From assembly GCA_910576975.1 (NCBI GenBank), contig CAJTJY010000014.1, forward strand, positions 1 to 64,000: a stretch of 64,000 bases of DNA, in the 5' to 3' direction. Each line of letters starts with the position of its first letter. Within the stretch, counting starts at the first letter, position 1. The translations under genes were made by a program, and so were the position numbers. Of this stretch, positions 1-9,544 are shown piece after piece. A model generated the notes under the pieces. It was not told where the DNA came from. It did not search any database and saw only the letters and a list, made by a program, of their open reading frames with translations. The stretch is from an uncultured Lachnospiraceae bacterium (lineage in GTDB: Bacteria > Bacillota > Clostridia > Lachnospirales > Lachnospiraceae).

Positions 1-482
1 TTATGGCAATCTAACAGACTTCTTCCAATAAGTTTATCGCCACCTCTCTTTGCATAGCTGATAACAGCTGCCGGATTCATGTAAATAATCTCATGCTTGA
101 GATTGCATATAACAACGGATGCCCTATCCTGATCAACAATGCTCTTATAAAAACTGACATAGGATTTAAACTTAATCACCTTTTCATTATCCAGCCTCTT
201 TTGAAGTTGTGGTTTCTTTCTTCGATAATAATCGTATATTTCTCCATCAGGTATCCAGATTTGTGCCTCATTTATCTTATCAAGTACAGCTTCAACAATC
301 TGTTCATCTGCCAGTAAATCAGGGGCTTTATCATGCTCTGTTACATACTTTTTGTATTCTTCATACACCCACCCAGTAATCTTATCCTTCTGTTTCATCT
401 TGAGATTACTAAACTTCTTATTCATCTGTAAAAGCTGACCATCTATCTTTTTATGTATTTTTGTCTTTTTACTTTTTGTCAA
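1..482 (-). CDS. PAS-domain protein with helical N-terminal domain (3' end outside window)
   Basis: The frame is open from a TTG at 482, preceded by GGTGGGAG, to the left edge (160 codons visible). The first ~105 residues are charged and helical and contain AQIWIPDGEIYDYYRR, a motif I associate with small Lachnospiraceae proteins of unknown role. From about residue 110 it reads as a PAS sensor: SIVDQDRASVVICNLKHEIIYMNPAA. The protein is probably a cytoplasmic ligand- or redox-sensing regulator, but the output is unknown because the C-terminus is missing. It lies downstream of a terminator that closes the ICE operon, so it is probably transcribed separately. Whether it is ICE cargo or chromosomal cannot be decided here. 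Confidence 0.7.
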   Translation of the reverse strand, partial: MTKSKKTKIHKKIDGQLLQMNKKFSNLKMKQKDKITGWVYEEYKKYVTEHDKAPDLLADEQIVEAVLDKINEAQIWIPDGEIYDYYRRKKPQLQKRLDNEKVIKFKSYVSFYKSIVDQDRASVVICNLKHEIIYMNPAAVISYAKRGGDKLIGRSLLDCH

Positions 483-584
483 ATTTCTCCCACCTTTATA
501 TTATTAACCACATTTGCTTGTAAAGAGTATGTTTCACATTTATCTTGTCACATTATAACATCTATCAAATTGTTCCGCATTAAA

Positions 585-612
585 AAAAGGACGCAGCATC
601 TCTCCCACGTCC
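585..612 (-). terminator. Rho-independent terminator after the ICE operon
   Basis: On the minus strand AGGACG and CGTCCT form a stem around a 14-nt loop, followed by seven T residues. It lies just past the DUF6674 stop codon and separates the long ICE operon from the PAS gene. Confidence 0.75.
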
Positions 613-618
613 TCAAAA

Positions 619-1539
619 CTATCTGGCTTTATCTTCCCTTACCTTCGATACTTCCTTATGTGCCGCTTCCTGCTTCACCTCATCCACACCTCTAGCCTCA
701 AATGCATCTGCATTATACTGATACTCCTGCGGCTCAGCGACCATTGGAGAGTATACAACCTCTGCTTCCACTCTCTCTGCTTCAGCCCTCTCCGGCTCTG
801 TCTGCTCCTGCTTCTTCATATTCTCCATATGCTTTTCCTTATCAAGCTTCACATTCATAGCCAGATTATCCAGCTTATCAATAGATGCATCCAAATGAAG
901 TTCCATTGATACAAGCATCTTTTTCACTGCTTTCATCGGAGCAAGTACTGCCTTTGTAATTGGATGTTTCTGCTCTTTCTGAGAATAATCTACCTCCGGT
1001 TTGTCAGCAAAAGTACGGAATGCATTAGCTGCTGTCTGACCAGCTTCACGAAATCCTTTTGCAAGAAGTGCTGTCTTTGCTATATCCTTATCCGTGGTCT
1101 TGATTGCACCTCTTACATTCTCTCGGATATCAAGAAGCCTTTTCTTAATTCCTAAGAACTCCGACACCCTGTATAATGCAGCTCTTCCCTTTGCCTTTGC
1201 TTCATCAACTATGCTCTTTGCTGTAGATTTGACCTGTGCTTTCACTTCCAATACCTGCGACTTTATCTGCTCACATCTGGCATTAAGTCGCTCCTGTGCT
1301 TCCGACAATGCCTTTTTAGCATTATTGACAAGTGTATCTTCCTGCATTTCTTTGATCTGATTCTGCATATTGGTGAGTTCTTCCGTCATGGAATCAATCT
1401 TTTTCTCCAGTCCATCCACATAGCTGCATATCTCAAATACATCGTTTGCCTGCTCTTTCATGGCATTCTTCTTTAATAATTCGAGAAGTTCCCTTACGAC
1501 CTCCTCATTGGTAAGTGTTTTTCCTGCTTCCATATCCAT
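619..1539 (-). CDS. DUF6674-like ICE protein
   Basis: This 306-residue protein has no membrane segment. Residues ~45-95 are a predicted coiled coil (EKKIDSMTEELTNMQNQIKE), the middle is Lys/Ala-rich, and the tail is acidic. I recognise it as the DUF6674 type found in clostridial ICEs; the function is unknown. The start was placed at the ATG at 1539 because GGAGGAAACAGA precedes it; an upstream in-frame ATG at 1557 lacks a site and falls next to a hairpin. It is the last gene of the long ICE operon, with a terminator after it. Its coiled coil could mean a scaffold or DNA-binding accessory role, but that is only inference. Confidence 0.7.
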   Translation of the reverse strand: MDMEAGKTLTNEEVVRELLELLKKNAMKEQANDVFEICSYVDGLEKKIDSMTEELTNMQNQIKEMQEDTLVNNAKKALSEAQERLNARCEQIKSQVLEVKAQVKSTAKSIVDEAKAKGRAALYRVSEFLGIKKRLLDIRENVRGAIKTTDKDIAKTALLAKGFREAGQTAANAFRTFADKPEVDYSQKEQKHPITKAVLAPMKAVKKMLVSMELHLDASIDKLDNLAMNVKLDKEKHMENMKKQEQTEPERAEAERVEAEVVYSPMVAEPQEYQYNADAFEARGVDEVKQEAAHKEVSKVREDKAR

Positions 1540-1559
1540 TCTGTTTCCTCCATTCATAA

Positions 1560-1583
1560 ACGGGGCAGCCTTGGCCGCCCCTG
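1560..1583 (-). other. Hairpin between double-SpoVG gene and DUF6674 gene
   Basis: GGGGCGGCC and GGCTGCCCC form a near-perfect stem with a tiny loop in the 59-nt gap, just upstream of the downstream ribosome site. There is no real T-run, so it may be a processing or attenuation element and not a terminator. Confidence 0.5.
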
Positions 1584-1598
1584 TAACATGATTACTAA

Positions 1599-2288
1599 TT
1601 ATCGAAAGGGCGTTTCCTCTTTGTCCTTCTCTTTATCGGGATTGCCATGATGTTTCTCGGCACTCTCCCTCGCCTTTTCGTTGCTCTTATCCTTTGCTTT
1701 CTCATATTCAGAGATAATCTCATTATAGAGTTTTTCCCTGAAATCCTTTGTGACCGGATAGCAGACATCCTGATAGATTGGCTTGCCCTGCTCGTCCACC
1801 TGCTTTGTCTTATAAGAAGGCATTGATACAAAGATTTTCTCTTTGCCCTGCACGATATTGATGTTATTTACGATGAAACTGTTTTCAAAGTAAATACGGG
1901 CAAGTCCTTTGATGTTACTGCCTTCCCTCTCATAAGGTGTCACAGTTACGGAAAACTCTGGCATTTCCTGCGTTCTGTCCTGCTTCTGTGTCTCCTCTTT
2001 CTCTGGTTCCTTGATTCTTGCATAAGCATCAAGGATATTGGTATAGAGTTCCTCACGAAACTCTGCTGTGATAGGATTGCACACATCCTTATAAATCACA
2101 CCATTGCTTTCATCACGCTCATTGGAGCGGTATCTAGGCATTGAAACAAAAAGCTCTCCCTTGTCCTTATTCTCAAGGATTGCAATATTGGTAATCTTAA
2201 ATGAATCACCAAATACTACTGTTGCAAATCCTTTGATATTGCTGCCCTCTTTTGCTCTTACTTCGTTTACCTTAATTGAATACTTCAT
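1599..2288 (-). CDS. Tandem double SpoVG-domain protein
   Basis: The 229-residue protein holds two SpoVG-like domains, about residues 1-95 and 112-205. Each carries the same landmarks: EGSNIKGFA/EGSNIKGLA, VSMPRY/VSMPSY, and DVCNPITAEFREELY/DVCYPVTKDFREKLY. SpoVG is normally a single ~95-residue RNA/DNA-binding regulator; here a gene duplication has fused two copies with an acidic linker and a charged tail. It probably binds nucleic acid as an intramolecular dimer and may regulate ICE or host transcripts. It is separated from the next gene by only 3 nt. Identification is firm; the target is unknown. Confidence 0.85.
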   Translation of the reverse strand: MKYSIKVNEVRAKEGSNIKGFATVVFGDSFKITNIAILENKDKGELFVSMPRYRSNERDESNGVIYKDVCNPITAEFREELYTNILDAYARIKEPEKEETQKQDRTQEMPEFSVTVTPYEREGSNIKGLARIYFENSFIVNNINIVQGKEKIFVSMPSYKTKQVDEQGKPIYQDVCYPVTKDFREKLYNEIISEYEKAKDKSNEKARESAEKHHGNPDKEKDKEETPFR

Positions 2289-2291
2289 ATG

Positions 2292-2690
2292 CTATTCCTC
2301 GCTTTCTTTTTGTTCTTTGTTTTTCTCCGGTATGATAAGCTCACACCTAAGCTGTTCTATCTGTTCACAAGACAATCTGCCATTCAACCAGTTGCCAAGT
2401 GTAACAACCATTCCGTCCTGCTCGTAGTAGAGCCACTCCTGTGTTTCAATGTTCCCCTCATACACGATAGTCACATCAAAATCAGGCATGAATAATCCTT
2501 CCTCCGCATCCCATACACAGGCTATTCCCTGTCTGAGTGTCAGATTCATGCTTTCGACATATAAAGACCAGCCGCTTACGACTATCTGAAAGTCATCATC
2601 AATTTCCGCAATATCATCCTCGATGTCAATTAGCTCTTCCATTTCTGCTACTGTCTCTTCTATCTCTCCTAACCGGTATCTCTTATTCAT
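2292..2690 (-). CDS. Conserved ICE protein of unknown function
   Basis: A 132-residue acidic soluble protein without signal peptide or membrane segment. Residues 1-35 are very acidic; the rest looks like a small alpha/beta domain with several Trp (SGWSLYVES, CVWDAEEGLF, TQEWLYYE). I do not recognise the family with certainty. It overlaps the 3' end of the sortase gene by 8 nt and lies 3 nt before the SpoVG gene, so it is translationally coupled in the operon. A ligand- or protein-binding accessory role is possible but unsupported. Confidence 0.65.
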   Translation of the reverse strand: MNKRYRLGEIEETVAEMEELIDIEDDIAEIDDDFQIVVSGWSLYVESMNLTLRQGIACVWDAEEGLFMPDFDVTIVYEGNIETQEWLYYEQDGMVVTLGNWLNGRLSCEQIEQLRCELIIPEKNKEQKESEE

Positions 2691-3309
2691 CCATCACCAC
2701 CTCCTTATAAATGCATCTGACCACAAAACGCATGGTTCCTTTCTGGGAACAGGTAAAAAGAGTTAATTCTTTTTCTGTACCCTGTGTCTTGATGCTGTTA
2801 TCATATGGATTTACTACCTCTGTCTCTGTTACCTCATAGATGTGCCTCAGTCCATTTTTGTCGGTTATCATCACTTCATCGCCTATGGATATCTGACTTA
2901 GTGGTGTAAAAAATGTGCCATATCTGCTGCCATTGTGACCGCATAACACACAGTTGCCACTCTCACCGATTCCTGCAGTTTCTTCTATATGACCAATCCC
3001 GGCATTAAGCACTTTACTTGTGGTTCCTTCCATTACCGGATACCTGATATCTAAACCCGGTATCTCAATGATGCCGATAACACCGCCTTCTTTAAGAATG
3101 GCTTCATCCTCTTTACTAATGGAGGTTTGCTCTTCCTCCACATCTGTTTCTTCATCGTAATCATCCTCCAATGTCTGCTCAAATTCACTTATGAGCTGTT
3201 CTGTCTGTTTTTCTCCGGTTGCCCGCCAGAAAAAAGGGACTGCCATAATGGCAATCCCTGCTGTAATCAGTAGTCCTGCGACCACTTTTCTTATACTCAT
3301 ATTATTCAC
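2683..3309 (-). CDS. Sortase, probably class D-like
   Basis: A membrane-anchored transpeptidase that cleaves LPxTG-type signals and links proteins to the cell wall. The N-terminus has one hydrophobic segment (VVAGLLITAGIAIMAVPFF), then an acidic stalk, then the catalytic domain from about residue 75. The catalytic triad is visible: His in VLCGHNGSRYGTFF, Cys in ELTLFTCS, Arg in MRFVVRCI. The obvious substrate is the giant ICE adhesin ending in LPQTGDN at 31.3-36.7 kb, almost 30 kb upstream in the same element. Length (208 residues) is normal. Class assignment (D rather than B) is by motif context only. Confidence 0.88.
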   Translation of the reverse strand: MNNMSIRKVVAGLLITAGIAIMAVPFFWRATGEKQTEQLISEFEQTLEDDYDEETDVEEEQTSISKEDEAILKEGGVIGIIEIPGLDIRYPVMEGTTSKVLNAGIGHIEETAGIGESGNCVLCGHNGSRYGTFFTPLSQISIGDEVMITDKNGLRHIYEVTETEVVNPYDNSIKTQGTEKELTLFTCSQKGTMRFVVRCIYKEVVMDE

Positions 3310-3313
3310 GCTC

Positions 3314-6300
3314 CTATCGTGTTCTGCCCTCCCTGTCGGCTAGATAAGCACCTTTATCCTCTGCTACAATCGCTGCAGCTTCCATCCTGTCATCTGCTTC
3401 TCTTTCTTCCTCCGGTCCGCTTAAATCTGCATCCACAGCCTTTGCATTCTCAAGGTCAAGCTGGGCATTCAGTTCACACTGCCTTGCCAGCTTTTCTTCC
3501 AGTTCATTGCTGTATGCAAATGGCTTGTCATACTCAGCCTTTGATGCTTCAAGGTCATTCTGGTACTGCTCAATCTTCTTTTCTAAGAAATCAATGTTCT
3601 CATGGAGTCCATTGAACAGGTTTTCCAGCTTTACCATGCTGCCTACAGGACTTGTGGAAAGCTCTGCCTTGTACTCAGTCTTTCCACGAAGCACCATATA
3701 ATTGATGCCAAGGAAGTTCTTTTCCACAAGCAGTTCAAATCCGTGGAATTTACCGATTGCAGTTGTCTCTCCGGTCTTACACTTGCTGATTGCTTCAAGC
3801 ATCATGGTTCCGCCATCCACACACTCTGTGTAGGTTGCTTTGCCTATGGTAATGGCAAATTCCGGATTATCAATCAGCTCCTTATCCCTTGCCTTTACAT
3901 CTTCTCTTACATTGGCAAGCTTTTCTGTTGCTGTCTTAATCAGCTTCGGGTACTTAATCATAAAGTTGTCCTGAAGTCCATATCTCTGATTGTCATAGGA
4001 AGCCTTCAAAAGCTTTAATCTCTGGACATCATTGTCAATCTCCATCTTTTCCTTGATCAAAGGATTACCGGTGGCAACCGCCTTAATCTCTGCATAGGAA
4101 AGTGTTGCCTCGTCGATATCCTCGCAGCTTCGGCTTACTGCCTTGCTTGTCATGACCTGGCTGATGAAACGCTGCTTATTCTCAACGAGCGACCAGTTGT
4201 ATGCATCAAAGGTTCCTTTGGTGACATATCTGTAGATTGCCACCTCTTCATTTTCGTTGCCTTGTCGTATGCCTCGTCCCTCTCGCTGTTCTATTGAGCT
4301 TGGCTTCCAAGGACAGTCCACATGGTGCATTGCAACAAGGTGTGTCTGCACATTTACACCTGTTCCACACTTGTCCGTTGAACCGATAAGAACCTTCTTT
4401 TTACCTGTCCTCATCTCCTTAAAAAGTGCATCCCTCTGTGCGTCGGTCTTGGCATCATGGATAAAAGCTATCTCCTCTGCCGGAATACCATATTGGATAA
4501 GAGTTTCTTTCAGATAATCATAGATGGTGAAGTCCTTATCCGGTCCCGGTGTGCCGATGTCCGAAAAAATAAGCTGGCAGCCTATATAACCATCAGCATT
4601 TCCTTTCTCATATTCTTTCCACACATTCTCCGCTACCTTATTGAGCTTTCCATCCGGATTGTTCGGTGCATCCTTATCAATCAGTCTTGCATCTGTTCCA
4701 AGAAGGCGTGCCTCATGGGTAATCTTTAGGAAGTTATCCACGCTTGGATCAACTCCACCGCCTCTGATACGCTCTGCCCTCACAACAAAGTCTCCCATGA
4801 CCTGCTTCACATACCAGTCAGGCTCCGACTCCACTATGATAGGCTTGCCGCCACGAAGAGCCGGTACATCAAGGTCAAGCATGTCGGCTGTCTGCACATC
4901 AGCTACCTCACGGAAGATATTCATAAGCTCCGGCAGATTCGTAAACTTATTAAATCTGCTCTTAAAACGGAATCCGCTTCCCTCTACAGTAAGCTCCAGT
5001 GCTGTTGTTACTTCACCAAAGTTTGCTGCCCATGAATCAAAGTGATAAATCCCCATCTCTTCAAGTGCCGCTTTCTGTAAGTAAAGCTGCATGACATACA
5101 TCTCACACATGGTATTGGATATCGGTGTACCAGTTGCAAACACAATGCCTCTGCCATCATTTATCTCTGATAAATACTGGCATTTAAGCTGCATATCTGT
5201 TGACTTCTTTGCTCCACTGCTACTGATGCCTGACACATTATTCATCTTGGAAAAAATCGCAAGGTTCTTAAAATTATGTGCTTCATCCACCATGATAGAA
5301 TCCACGCCAAGTTCCTCAAAGGTTATAAGGTCATCCTTCCTGCTCTCATCAGACAGAGATTTCAGCTGTTCCTCCAGTTTTTTCTTCTGGCTTTCCATCT
5401 GTTTTACAGTCCATCTCTCTCCGTTACGTTCCTTCATCTCATCTATCGCATAGCTGATTTCATCAATCTGCTCGTTAAGCATTCTTTCCTTTCTCTCTGC
5501 AGAGATCGGGATTTTCTCAAACTGCGAGTGCGACATGATAATGCAGTCATAGTCACCTGTCGCAATCCTTGATACAAACTGCTTTCTGCGGCTCTTCTCA
5601 AAATCACGCTCTGTGGCAACTAAGATATTTGCCGACGGATAAAGCCTTAAAAACTCTGATGCAGTCTGACCGATAAGCGGCTTTGGAACAACCATGATTG
5701 TCTTATTGGCAAGTCCGAGTCTCTTCTGCTCCATGCAGGCAGCCATCATCTCAAATGACTTTCCGGCTCCGACACAGTGTGCCAGCAGGGTATTTCCACC
5801 AAGAAGGATTCTTGCCACCGCATTCTTCTGATGAGGCTTTAACTCAATCGCCGGATTCATTCCCGGAAACTGTAAGTGGCTTCCATCATACTCACGCAAA
5901 CGGATGTTATTGAATGTTTCGTTATAATACTCCACATACTTCTGTCTTCGCTCCGGATCAGCAAACAGCCATTCCTTGAATTTCTCCTTGATTATGTTCT
6001 GCTTTTCCCTTGCAAGCATTGTCTCATTCTTATTAACTTCGTAATGATACTTGCCATCTCCGTCATCAATCCTGTCCCTGACTGTTACAGTTTTAAGGTT
6101 CAGCGTATCCTCAAAAATAGAATAAGCATCCATGCGGCTTGTACCATAATTCTTAGTGGCTGCCACTGAATGCTTATCCATGCTTTTATTCTCGATGAAC
6201 CATTCCATGCTCATCTTATTTAAGTGTACCTGAATGCCTGTATTGTAAAACTGGCTTCTGACTGCCCTTGCCCGCCTTGGTGTATTGAGAAGTTCATAGA

Positions 6301-9300
6301 TAAACTGCTCATAATCAAGCGGCTCAATCCATGTTGTACCAATCTTTACATCAATATCCGAGGCTTCAATCCATTCCGGCTGCACCTTTTCAAGTGCTGC
6401 CACATTTCCTGCAAATCTTTCTGCCTGCGGATTGTCTGTATCCGCTGCCATAGCCTTTGCTACACGAAGTTTGTCTCTCACATTTCCCGAAAGATACTCG
6501 TCTGCTGTCTCCCAGCCGATATCCGGATTATTCTCGTTGTATCGGTCAGGATTTAGGAAAATCAATCCATCCAGCTCTTCCACAAGAACTGCCCTTCTAA
6601 GCTCTGCCAAAGCATCGTCACTTAGAGTTATCTCATCCGCTGTCTGTCCTGTCTTTTCCGCAAGTTCATCCTTTGCATTTGTAATATCCGGCTCATAGAT
6701 AGAAAGCATATAGGCAAGATTTACATATCCAAATTCATTGACGGATACATTTAATGCTTCCACAGCAGTCTCCACTCTGTCTATGACAGTCTTTGCCTTA
6801 ATCGTCTGCTTATAAAACATATCCGCTTTTTTCACCTGCCCATCTTCGTTTACTTCCTCAAGACTGCAAAGAAGCGGGTAATCGCTGTCATCCCTGAAAG
6901 CTATTCTGTTTGCTTTTGAAGTAATTGCTCCATACTGCTTTATAAAGGCATCGTATTTCACATTAAGAAGTCTCTGCTTATCAGAAAGCTCCTCCTCGCT
7001 GCAGCCATCCATCTGGATATCAATCAGCTCTCTTGTTATCTGTCTGATTTCATCAAGGCTTCGGATTCGCTCCTCGGCAGTCTGTGATACTTCTTTTCTT
7101 ACCATCTCGGAATTTTCCCTGTAATAGAGCTTTCCTTCAAAAAATGTGTAAGTGTAGTTTCTCACATCCGGATCAGCCGGGATAACTTCCTCCGTCTGCT
7201 CCGCCTCATCTGCCGCTCTCTCAAAATCTGTCATCTGTGCTTTGATATTGCCGATAGCTTTGTTTAGTGCTTCATACATGTTGAAGTTCTCATCATCATT
7301 CACACAGACTGTATATCTGCTGTCCTGTCCGTAAATCCTTGTATCATACTCCATAGACCCAAGCATCATTTCCGGATGCTCTGCAAAATAAGAGTTGACT
7401 GCAATTCCGTTCTCAGTCACACCAAGGTGTACCCAGTCAGGCTCAATTTCAATCTTTCTCTCCCTCTTCTGCAAAAACAGGATATCTGCTGTCACTTCGG
7501 TTCCTGCATTATCTTTAAATGCAGTATTTGGAAGTCTTATCGCTCCCACAAGTTCTGCTCTTTCAGCCAGATACTTTCGGATAGTAGGATTTGCCTTATC
7601 AAGTGTTCCCTTTGTGGTAATCACCGCAACAATGCCTCCCGGTCTTACCTGATCAAGTGCTTTTGCCAGAAAATAATCATGAATACGGAAGTTATACTTG
7701 TTGTACTTCGGATCAAATACCTTGTAATCTCCAAATGGCACATTTCCGACAACCACATCAAAGAAGTTATCCGGATAAGTGGTATTCTCAAATCCTGTGA
7801 TACTGATATTGGCATTCTGATAAAGCTGCTTTGCAATTCTTCCTGAAATGCTGTCAAGCTCTACCCCATACAGCTTGCTTCTCTGCATTGGCGCCGGCAT
7901 ACTTCCAAAGAAGTTACCGATACCCATGGATGGCTCTAATACATTGCCGCCTCTGAAACCAAACTGGACAAGTGCCGAATTTATGCACATGGCAATCTCC
8001 GGTGAAGTATAAAAGGCGTTATTTACTGTTGACCTTGCCGCACTGTATTCCTCATCAGATAAAAGTTCTTTAAGCTCTGCATACTCTTTGCTCCAGCCTG
8101 CGTTTTCCTTGTCAAATGCCTGTGACAGTCCGCCCCATCCGACAAACTTCGACAGAACTTTCTGTTCCTCCGGTGTTGCAAGCCTGTTTTCTGATTCAAT
8201 CTGCTTTAATGTGCGGATTGCATCAATGTTCCACTGGTATCTGGTCTTGGCACCGCCTTTTTCCATTTCCCAAAGGTTATAGTGGAAGTTGTGTTTTTTC
8301 TGTACTGCATCATCAGTAACCACATGTCCATTCTCATCAATCTTGGTTTCCCAGCCATTCGCTATTGCTCTTTCCCTGGTTTCAAGACGATTGGCTTTTA
8401 CACTATCCTCGATATCAAAGAATCTCTTATAGACCGGATTCATCTTATCCCTGTCAGCCTTCTGCTTTGTCTCCTGATAATACTTCTTCTGGTCTTCTCC
8501 GCAGTAAAATGGCTGTTTTACCATATAGGATAAAATCTCGTATAACTCACGCCAGTCGAGAGCACCTTCCTTACGCACACCATTCCTGTTCTTATAGCTG
8601 ATCTTCACATACCCGCTTCTGAATGAGTACTCCACAAGACCATACTTATTGTTGGAATATGCCTTTCTTTCTGCATTATCTGTCCCTAATGCGATATCCC
8701 TGATAAGGTCAAGTTTATTGGGCATAAATGCAAAATCAGACTGCACCACATCCATAAGGAATGCCCTAAACGGAGTGTAGCAGCTGCAATCTGTTACAAG
8801 AATCTCCGCCGCATCACGCAGGTCTTCATCAAGCTCCTCAATACGCTTGGCATAATCAATCGGTGTAATATACTGAAGCTCTGATGGATCTTTTTCAGAT
8901 GTTTCAGCCTCTATCTCTGCACCATATTCTGCCTGTGTTACCATGCGGTCTTCATCGGCGGCTTCCTGTGGTGTCATGCCTTTTGCACTTACATAATCTC
9001 TGTTAGAAGCATAGCTCTCCGGCTCATCCGGTATTGCATAATCATCAATCTCTGATTCTGCCTCTTCCGGTTCCACTTCCCGATATTCGGCATCAATAAC
9101 CTCATCATCCTCACGGAGTCCGTCCATCGCAATCTCATCAATACGAGGTGTCTCAGGCTGGTATTCCCCTGTAAGAATAAGGACACCAAGTTCTTTTTCG
9201 ATATCTTTCCACGAAACATATCCTTCAACCTCTCCATCCTCATCTCTCCACTGAAAACGCAGTCCATTCCCATGAAATGTGTCATATCCGTGCAGTCCTA

Positions 9301-9544
9301 GTCCGTCAACCGGCCAGCCTGCACCTCCCTGACCATACTCTGCTTTGATACGCTTTGCCCTGGTTCCTGCATCTATCTCTGTTTCAAAAATCTTGCATAC
9401 CCTGCCCTTACCACCGATAAAACCTGTACCTCTCATAAGCACCTGTTTGATATACTCACCTGGTACTGTTGCAGACTTTTTGGGATTCAGGTAATTATAT
9501 TTTCCTGCTAATGCAGCTTTTCTGTCCTGCTCGAACTGACGCAT
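3314..9544 (-). CDS. Giant N6-DNA-methylase/SNF2-type helicase (DarB-like), main part
   Basis: 2,076 residues in this frame. A methylase domain lies around residues 480-680, with an AdoMet-binding motif VLEPSMGIGNFFG (~538) and NVPFGDY (~601), a variant of NPPF/NPPY. A superfamily-2 helicase domain follows, with Walker A HCVGAGKSFEM (~1258), Walker B VDEAHNFKN (~1420) and late motifs including QREGRGIRQGN. A coiled coil lies near the C-terminus. Phage P1 DarB and related ICE proteins have this architecture and protect incoming DNA from restriction; that role is inferred here. The ATG at 9544 has no good ribosome site. The frame instead continues the upstream N-terminal coding sequence after a -1 shift at 9609-9615, so the true product is probably one ~2,500-residue protein. 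Confidence 0.85.
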   Translation of the reverse strand: MRQFEQDRKAALAGKYNYLNPKKSATVPGEYIKQVLMRGTGFIGGKGRVCKIFETEIDAGTRAKRIKAEYGQGGAGWPVDGLGLHGYDTFHGNGLRFQWRDEDGEVEGYVSWKDIEKELGVLILTGEYQPETPRIDEIAMDGLREDDEVIDAEYREVEPEEAESEIDDYAIPDEPESYASNRDYVSAKGMTPQEAADEDRMVTQAEYGAEIEAETSEKDPSELQYITPIDYAKRIEELDEDLRDAAEILVTDCSCYTPFRAFLMDVVQSDFAFMPNKLDLIRDIALGTDNAERKAYSNNKYGLVEYSFRSGYVKISYKNRNGVRKEGALDWRELYEILSYMVKQPFYCGEDQKKYYQETKQKADRDKMNPVYKRFFDIEDSVKANRLETRERAIANGWETKIDENGHVVTDDAVQKKHNFHYNLWEMEKGGAKTRYQWNIDAIRTLKQIESENRLATPEEQKVLSKFVGWGGLSQAFDKENAGWSKEYAELKELLSDEEYSAARSTVNNAFYTSPEIAMCINSALVQFGFRGGNVLEPSMGIGNFFGSMPAPMQRSKLYGVELDSISGRIAKQLYQNANISITGFENTTYPDNFFDVVVGNVPFGDYKVFDPKYNKYNFRIHDYFLAKALDQVRPGGIVAVITTKGTLDKANPTIRKYLAERAELVGAIRLPNTAFKDNAGTEVTADILFLQKRERKIEIEPDWVHLGVTENGIAVNSYFAEHPEMMLGSMEYDTRIYGQDSRYTVCVNDDENFNMYEALNKAIGNIKAQMTDFERAADEAEQTEEVIPADPDVRNYTYTFFEGKLYYRENSEMVRKEVSQTAEERIRSLDEIRQITRELIDIQMDGCSEEELSDKQRLLNVKYDAFIKQYGAITSKANRIAFRDDSDYPLLCSLEEVNEDGQVKKADMFYKQTIKAKTVIDRVETAVEALNVSVNEFGYVNLAYMLSIYEPDITNAKDELAEKTGQTADEITLSDDALAELRRAVLVEELDGLIFLNPDRYNENNPDIGWETADEYLSGNVRDKLRVAKAMAADTDNPQAERFAGNVAALEKVQPEWIEASDIDVKIGTTWIEPLDYEQFIYELLNTPRRARAVRSQFYNTGIQVHLNKMSMEWFIENKSMDKHSVAATKNYGTSRMDAYSIFEDTLNLKTVTVRDRIDDGDGKYHYEVNKNETMLAREKQNIIKEKFKEWLFADPERRQKYVEYYNETFNNIRLREYDGSHLQFPGMNPAIELKPHQKNAVARILLGGNTLLAHCVGAGKSFEMMAACMEQKRLGLANKTIMVVPKPLIGQTASEFLRLYPSANILVATERDFEKSRRKQFVSRIATGDYDCIIMSHSQFEKIPISAERKERMLNEQIDEISYAIDEMKERNGERWTVKQMESQKKKLEEQLKSLSDESRKDDLITFEELGVDSIMVDEAHNFKNLAIFSKMNNVSGISSSGAKKSTDMQLKCQYLSEINDGRGIVFATGTPISNTMCEMYVMQLYLQKAALEEMGIYHFDSWAANFGEVTTALELTVEGSGFRFKSRFNKFTNLPELMNIFREVADVQTADMLDLDVPALRGGKPIIVESEPDWYVKQVMGDFVVRAERIRGGGVDPSVDNFLKITHEARLLGTDARLIDKDAPNNPDGKLNKVAENVWKEYEKGNADGYIGCQLIFSDIGTPGPDKDFTIYDYLKETLIQYGIPAEEIAFIHDAKTDAQRDALFKEMRTGKKKVLIGSTDKCGTGVNVQTHLVAMHHVDCPWKPSSIEQREGRGIRQGNENEEVAIYRYVTKGTFDAYNWSLVENKQRFISQVMTSKAVSRSCEDIDEATLSYAEIKAVATGNPLIKEKMEIDNDVQRLKLLKASYDNQRYGLQDNFMIKYPKLIKTATEKLANVREDVKARDKELIDNPEFAITIGKATYTECVDGGTMMLEAISKCKTGETTAIGKFHGFELLVEKNFLGINYMVLRGKTEYKAELSTSPVGSMVKLENLFNGLHENIDFLEKKIEQYQNDLEASKAEYDKPFAYSNELEEKLARQCELNAQLDLENAKAVDADLSGPEEEREADDRMEAAAIVAEDKGAYLADREGRTR

